Source of the DNA: Agelas oroides | Taxonomy: Eukaryota; Porifera; Demospongiae; Agelasida; Agelasidae | NCBI GenBank assembly: GCA_949130485.1 | Contig: OX422196.1 | Span: forward strand, 62,001 to 126,000 | Direction: 5' to 3' | DNA length: 64,000 nt | Shown here: in pieces, positions 58,735-64,000 of the stretch | Layout of the letters: each line of letters opens with the position of its first letter | Numbering within the stretch: position 1 is the stretch's first letter | The notes under the pieces: model-generated | Told to the model about the DNA's origin: nothing | Seen by the model: only the letters and a program-made list of their open reading frames with translations | Database searches by the model: none | Program-made: the position numbers and the translations under genes

Positions 58735-61700
58735 CTAGTGTCCTGTGGTAACCATCACATGGGTGCTGTCCTGAGAAGCAAGCATTCTCCCTGCTCGCAC
58801 ACTGCCCACCACCCTGGTGAGCTGCAGGGCATCATAGCGAGAGTACAGTACAGTGACTCCGCCTCCCCCCACCTCCAGACAGTTGACCAGCTCAGAGTAA
58901 AACTCCGGATAGAAGGGCAAGGAGTAGAACACAACATGGTGGACACCCCTGAGATGGAACCTTGGGGAAGGGGGAATGGAGTATGACACCAGTGAACATG
59001 GTCATTTAGCAATCTGCCCACCTCCTGTAGAAGTGCATTCTCTCTGTGTACAGGAGGAGCTGCCTCTGTCCATGGAAGAACTTGGTCCGGGCTCGGGAGA
59101 TATCTGAACTCCGGGTATACCTGCAGATACACAGACACTTAGACTCCGCTGATCAGCTGATCATTTCAGGGTCTTCCTTACTCGCATATCTGTGTGAAGC
59201 TAGTTCCCTCCCTCCTCATGTAGTTGCGCAATCTCACAAAATCAAAATAGGAGGGTACAAAGACCAGCGTCTGTTTCATGAGTTCTCCACAACACTCTGG
59301 CAGAACCTGCAAGAATTAGCCCAATAAACAAACTTGGCCACTGACTATCAGTAGTGCACGCACCTGCTGTGTGAAGTAGGTGAATCTGGCCTCTGGCAGG
59401 TCGGTGTGGGAGGGGCAGTTGATGTGGTGGAAGGTCTGAGGGACCTGCTTCACCACCTGGTACACAGAGCCACTGTAGCTTAGTTCACTCACACGCACCC
59501 TCCCAGCAAAGTCTGACAGACTGTCAAGAAACAAAACACAAAAAATCTTCCTTCTCCACCTCTCCCCCCCCCCCCTCCTCCCCCCCCCCCCCCTCTCCTC
59601 CCACCTCCTCTCCTCCCCCCCTCCCTCATCCTTGAACAGGTTGTGGATACTGTAGCAATACTTGCTAAAGAGAGCGTTGGTTTCTGCGGTGGGAAAACTG
59701 CCAAAGAGAAGAGTTTGGCGGTAGAACTGACTCCATCCATTGAGCACCCAGGACCTCACACGCGAGAAGTCAACATCATGGGGCTCACGTGGCTGACAAT
59801 GGAGATGCTCAAACACATGCTGGAGGGGGAAATGTAACACTGTTATTGTGAGCCAATCCTATCTCCCGCCTCCCTCACAGTGAGGTGGCTCCAGTTCTGC
59901 ATGAGGAAGACATCCGTCTGGTCCACAATTACCACCTCCAATGACGATAGAAAGTCAAAATCACGATCCTTTTCCCTGCAGGGAGATGGGAGGTAAATTA
60001 ATACCTACCAAAGTTGCTTCCTCATACTCATTTACCCCAGTCCTCCTCTCCTCCCTCCTCCTCTCCCACCTCTCCCCTTCACGCACTCACCCTTCTGTTC
60101 CAATGATAGTCCTAAGGCCCAGCGGAGAGGCAATGATGAGATCTGAACTGTAGAACTCAGAGTACAACTTGATCATGTTCCTCTGCACCGCCACACCCAG
60201 TCTGAAGCAGTCATCAATGTTGCCTGCAAACATGGCCTGGAAGGAAGCTAGAGGAGGAGAGGGAGGGAGGGAAAGGAAAGGGAGGGAGGGGGAGGGGGAG
60301 GGGGAGGGGATGGGAGGGGAAGGAGAGGGAGGGAGGGGAAGGAAAGGGAGGGAGGGGGAGGGGGAGGGGAGGGGAGGGGATGGGAGGGGAAGGAGAGGGA
60401 GGGAGGGGAAGGAAAGGGAGGGGAGGGGGAGGGGGAGGGGAGGGGAGGGGAAGGGAGGGGGAGAGGGAGGGAGAAGCAGCAATGGTTACTAGCCTGTCTG
60501 TAGCACTACACAAGCTATGTGTTACCTGGTTTGGGTACTTTAGGAGGCTCAGATGGTGGTACACTGAATTCCTCTTGAAATCGTTTTCTGTGACTGACCT
60601 GACCCTGAGGTGGTTGTCGGGCATCATTGTTGCATGCAGCTACTGAACAAAGCCCATGAGCTCACCTCCCTGGGGGGCAGCAACAGGCTAATCATGGTGT
60701 TGACGGTCCGTAAAGCTGCCTCACGAAATGGAACAAGGATCAGAACCTTTGGCCGTGTCAGCCCCTGATCTCGTGGCTCCCTAAGAGGGGAGAGAAGGAA
60801 AAGAGTTTCATGCACTTGTACACGAGTTAGCTGGTGAAGAAGCCTCACTCCAGTTCTCTGTCCTCCCTAGCAGCACGAGCCAGTCGGGCATTGTTCTTCA
60901 GAACTCGAGAACGGGTCCTGGGACAAAACAATGAGGCAGCCACAGTCAGACAAAGACATGACCACTTGTCATGGTGTCTCACTTGAGAATGTGGTTGAGT
61001 GCGTGCAGGACATATATTCTCCGTATCTCCTCTGTATTCTCAAAGGTGCGCCGCGTGAACAGCACATCCTGGTAGGGGGCAAACAGTCTGCGATGAGGGA
61101 GGGCACACAAGGAGACAGCTTGTACCTTGTAGCTGTTCAGCAATGCAAACAGGTGCCTCTGGAGGGAAGTGAGGGAGCCTGTGGTGTGCGGTGGCTGAGT
61201 GGCAGTCCAGAGGGAAAAGAGCCTCTGCTTTACCTGGAGAGAGGAGGGGGGAGAATGGAGGAGAGATGAGGAGGGAATGGAGGATAGAGGAGGAGGGAAT
61301 GGAGAGAGGAGGAGGCAGAATGGAGGAGAGATGAGGAGGGAATGGAGGAGAGATGAGGAGGGAATGGAGGAGAGATGAGAGGGGAACGGAGGAGAGATGA
61401 GGAGGGAATGGAGGAGAGATGAGAGGGGAACGGAGGAGAGATGAGGAGGGAATGGAGGAGAGATGAGAGGGGAATGGAGGAGAGATGAGAGGGGAATGGA
61501 GGAGAGATGAGAGGGGAACGGAGGAGAGATGAGGAGGGAATGGAGAGATGAGAGGGGAATGGAGGAGAGATGAGGAGGGAATGGAGGAGAGATGAGGAGG
61601 GAATGGAGGAGAGATGAGGAGGGAATGGAGGAGAGATGAGAGGGGAATGGAAGAGAGATGAGAGGGGAATGGAGGAGAGATGAGGAGGGAATGGATGAGA

Positions 61701-62593
61701 GATGAGAGGGGAATGGAGGAGAGATGAGAGGGGAATGGAGGAGAGATGAGAGGGGAATGGAGGAGATATGAGAGGGGAATGGAGGAGAGAGGAGGAGGGA
61801 GAATGGAGGAGAGATGAGGAGGGAATGGAGGAAGGAATCAAGATAAGGGAGCGGGGAGGAGGAGGTAGCCCTTACGTGATGTTCTGCTAGAGACTTGATG
61901 TCACCGGCGATGCTACTGTCTCTGGGAGAGAGACAGACAGCACGACTGACAGAGCCCAACACAGGATGCTGCTGGAGGTGTGGGGAAGGGATGGAGGAAG
62001 GACAAGTCTGAAATTGGTCCTGTGATTGCGCTCGTGTGAGCCTGCACTCACTGCTGTGTGCTGGTAGTGGAGGGGCTGGGAGAGGGTCACCTTTAGGTCT
62101 CTCACCTCCTCCTCTGTCAGGTCACACTCAACATGCACAGAGAATGGATCTGCAAGAGAATGGCATTCCACTGTGAGTTTGCACTTTGCAGCTGCAACTG
62201 ACACAGGCCAGCCCCACCCACCTCTGCCAGTGGAAGCAGCAGCCTCTCCGTCACTGTCGCTCTCCTCTTCCCCACTGTCGACAACCGTCAATTCTGCTTC
62301 CTCCTCCTTCTCCTCCTCCCTCCTCACACTCTCTTCACCCTTCTTTCCACTCTCTTCCCCCTCCACTCTCGCCCTCTTCAGAGGCTGCAGAGAACTCACC
62401 AACAGCTCGTACGCACTCAGCTCCTCCTGAAGCATCATCCAGCAGACAGACAAGTTCATCACAAGATGCATGTAGCACATTCTCTCCTCGGCAAGCATCT
62501 TTACCATATTTGGTAGTAACATACCTCTTCATCGTTGTCGAGTTGTGCAGATACTAGAGCGACCGAAGCAGGGCGCCTTCCGGCGGCCTGCAT
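58735..62593 (-). CDS. UTP25: UTP25, small-subunit processome factor
   Basis: UTP25 (DIEXF) is a helicase-like, probably inactive nucleolar protein needed for 18S rRNA maturation. Exon 1 (62593 to about 62524) encodes [20 protein letters not shown]; the next exons carry an acidic Glu-rich stretch. Conserved parts follow: [100 protein letters not shown] (position of a DEAD-like motif), [40 protein letters not shown] and [20 protein letters not shown]. It ends VMVTTGH. Introns hold large purine-rich arrays. Confidence 0.93.
59560..59632. repeat. C-rich tract in UTP25 intron
   Basis: Runs of 10-14 C separated by TCCT are followed by CTCCTCCC sequence. Confidence 0.88.
60250..60475. repeat. G/A-rich tandem tract in UTP25 intron
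   Basis: Imperfect repeats of GGGAGGGAGGGGAAGGAAAG and GGGGGAGGGGGAGGGGA lie next to the acceptor of the FQAMFAGN exon on the minus strand. The many G-runs are quadruplex- and triplex-prone. Confidence 0.92.
61240..61835. repeat. ~20-base purine-rich array in UTP25 intron
   Basis: About thirty copies of GGAGAGATGAGGAGGGAATG, with GAGAGGGGAA variants, run up to the acceptor on the minus strand. The coding-strand complement is C/T-rich. Confidence 0.95.
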
Positions 62594-62827
62594 CTTCCTA
62601 CGGCGCTTCTCTGGAAGCGCTTACATCACAAGGCGAATAGCTTCTCCATTCTACTACTAGAAATCGCTGACGTCTGCATACACACATTACACGTGGTCAG
62701 TCAATTAGCACATGGGGTCATGTGCACTGAACCAACCAATCAGATAAACGGTCACATCAAATTATAGTATATGCGGTAATAAGGACAAAGCATCATTTTT
62801 ACAGCTGTAAAGAGCTCTACTGTCAGT

Positions 62828-64000
62828 TCATCTGATTCTGAACAGCACTTTTCTCTGCATCCGATGTTGCAGCTCTCCTCGCCGCAGCATTATGTGCAAC
62901 ACCGTCTGAATGGAACGCTCCGAGTAGTTCTAGAAAGAGAAAAGGAATGAAATTTTCTCGGGCTCATTTCCTCTCTCCAAGAAAGAGCCTGGGTACAAGA
63001 TCAGGTTCTTCTCAGCTGATGTTGAGTTGCCTACAGTACCTGCTTGAGAAAGTCCTGGATGATCCGTTGCTCAGACACGTGGGAGCCGATGGGGAACCGG
63101 TTCTTCAGCTGTCTCTCAATCTTGCGTACTTCCTCCTGGTCTCCCTCAGAGGTGAATCCTTCAGCACCTTGTGGGAGGAAGGGAGGTGTGTGTGAGGTAC
63201 TCAGAACTCCTCATACAGAATGATGTGAACTCACCAGAGAGGGAGCCAGACATGGCGGCATCCAGGGTGGAGACACGAAACAGCCTTAGGGCCTCATCAA
63301 CGTGGCTGGCCAGAGCAAAGGGGGTGAGGGACAGCTTAGCCAGAGCTTCAGAAATTCTGATAATGGCCTCGAGCTGCCGGACGGTGATGGGGATGGCTGT
63401 CCTGCGGGCTGTATCCCTCTCGTGCTGGCGGGCCCCACCTCGCATCATGACATAGCGGTTTTTGAGCTTGTCTGCTGCCTCAGCCGACAGCCGCGGGCCA
63501 CACCGCCTACAGGGAGAAGGCAGTGTGCTGCAAGGTGGCACACATGGGGGGGGGGGGGGGGGGGAGAGAGGTGAGCACATACGTTCTACAGAAGGCGATG
63601 AACTTCTTGAGTGTGGTCAGACTCAGTTCTCCCTCCACTGCCTCCTCGGCTTGCAGAGCGTTTAAATGCACCTGCATCACATGGCGGGCCAAGCGCTGGG
63701 GAGAACAAGAGAAACCACCATCACATAATTAAAACCAACGTCTGCCTGTAGATGTCGGATGACAGCTGTGGAAAGGTTGGTATTTCAAGTGAGTGCTCAC
63801 CGTGTCCTTAGCAATATCATGTTCGTCCTTGACGATGAAGATCATGTCAAAACGTGAGAGGATGGTGGGCATAAAGTCAATGTTCTGAGGGAGAGAGTGG
63901 GGAGGGTCACTTGTGAACACCACAGCACACAGTGAAGGTTCTTACTGCCTCTCCCTTGGTGTCGTCCCAGCGACCAAATACAGAGTTGGCAGCAGCCAAC
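62828..64000 (-). CDS. MCM5: MCM5 replicative helicase subunit, C-terminal part (runs off window)
   Basis: MCM5 is one of six subunits of the MCM2-7 DNA helicase. The window holds the 3' exons only; the gene continues beyond 64000. Reading from the right: [17 protein letters not shown], then [20 protein letters not shown] containing the SRFD arginine-finger motif, then [75 protein letters not shown], and a winged-helix tail ending [20 protein letters not shown] then RIR. Walker motifs lie outside the window. It is head-to-tail with UTP25, its stop codon 234 bases upstream of the UTP25 start. Confidence 0.96.
63546..63565. repeat. Poly-G run in an MCM5 intron
   Basis: About 18 consecutive G bases on the plus strand, read as C on the coding strand. 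Confidence 0.9.

Noticed and set aside
61230-61962. Ser/Pro/His-rich 200-327-residue ORFs
   Set aside because: Translations of the purine-rich UTP25 intron array; only short flanking parts are exon.

Overview
This is nuclear DNA from a compact animal genome. Genes are split by many short GT-AG introns, adjacent genes lie tens to hundreds of bases apart, and the proteins are animal-type (PAXX, BROX, MSK kinase, PACS, LIMP-2-like, 149-residue calmodulin, ubiquitin-S27a fusion). The dense gene packing, DIRS and Mutator-like elements and abundant minisatellites suggest an early-branching marine invertebrate, perhaps a sponge. That placement is an inference; no marker here fixes the species.

Layout. 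Bases 1-13400 are a transposon-rich block. It holds a broken 3' piece of a SMARCC (SWI/SNF) gene, a decayed non-LTR retrotransposon, a long-armed foldback element, a 5'-truncated DIRS-type tyrosine-recombinase retrotransposon, a near-identical 660-base duplication on either side of it, and nested Mutator-like miniature elements. From 13430 to the right end there is an almost unbroken run of housekeeping genes: SNX13-like (+), PAXX (+), BROX (-), PARP1 (+), PACS (-), an STPG-type protein (+), calmodulin (-), RPS27A (+), MTIF2 (-), MSK/RPS6KA5 (+), YIF1 (+), BCKDHA (-), a LIMP-2/CD36-like receptor (+), ACTR2 (-), EXOSC5 (+), UTP25 (-) and the 3' part of MCM5 (-). Most neighbours are divergent pairs with 80-500 bases between start codons, or convergent pairs. 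The genes serve varied basic functions (DNA repair, trafficking, translation, signalling, actin, RNA processing, replication) and do not form one pathway, although PAXX and PARP1, both DNA-break factors, lie close together.

The most unusual feature is a set of intronic tandem arrays that begin exactly at a 5' splice site, so that repeat units reproduce the exon-intron junction. The clearest are 47 units of exactly 31 bases in the PARP1 intron that splits zinc finger 2, 42 units of exactly 34 bases in SNX13, and a 52-base unit in MTIF2 carrying 29 bases of exon. Others start at donors in PARP1 (51-base unit), BROX (16) and SNX13 (31), and two short duplications copy a 3' splice site (PARP1 exon 2, PAXX last exon). 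A second striking feature is a family of miniature inverted-repeat elements with TAG(T/C)CT termini and 9-10-base target duplications, including a three-level nest in one intron.
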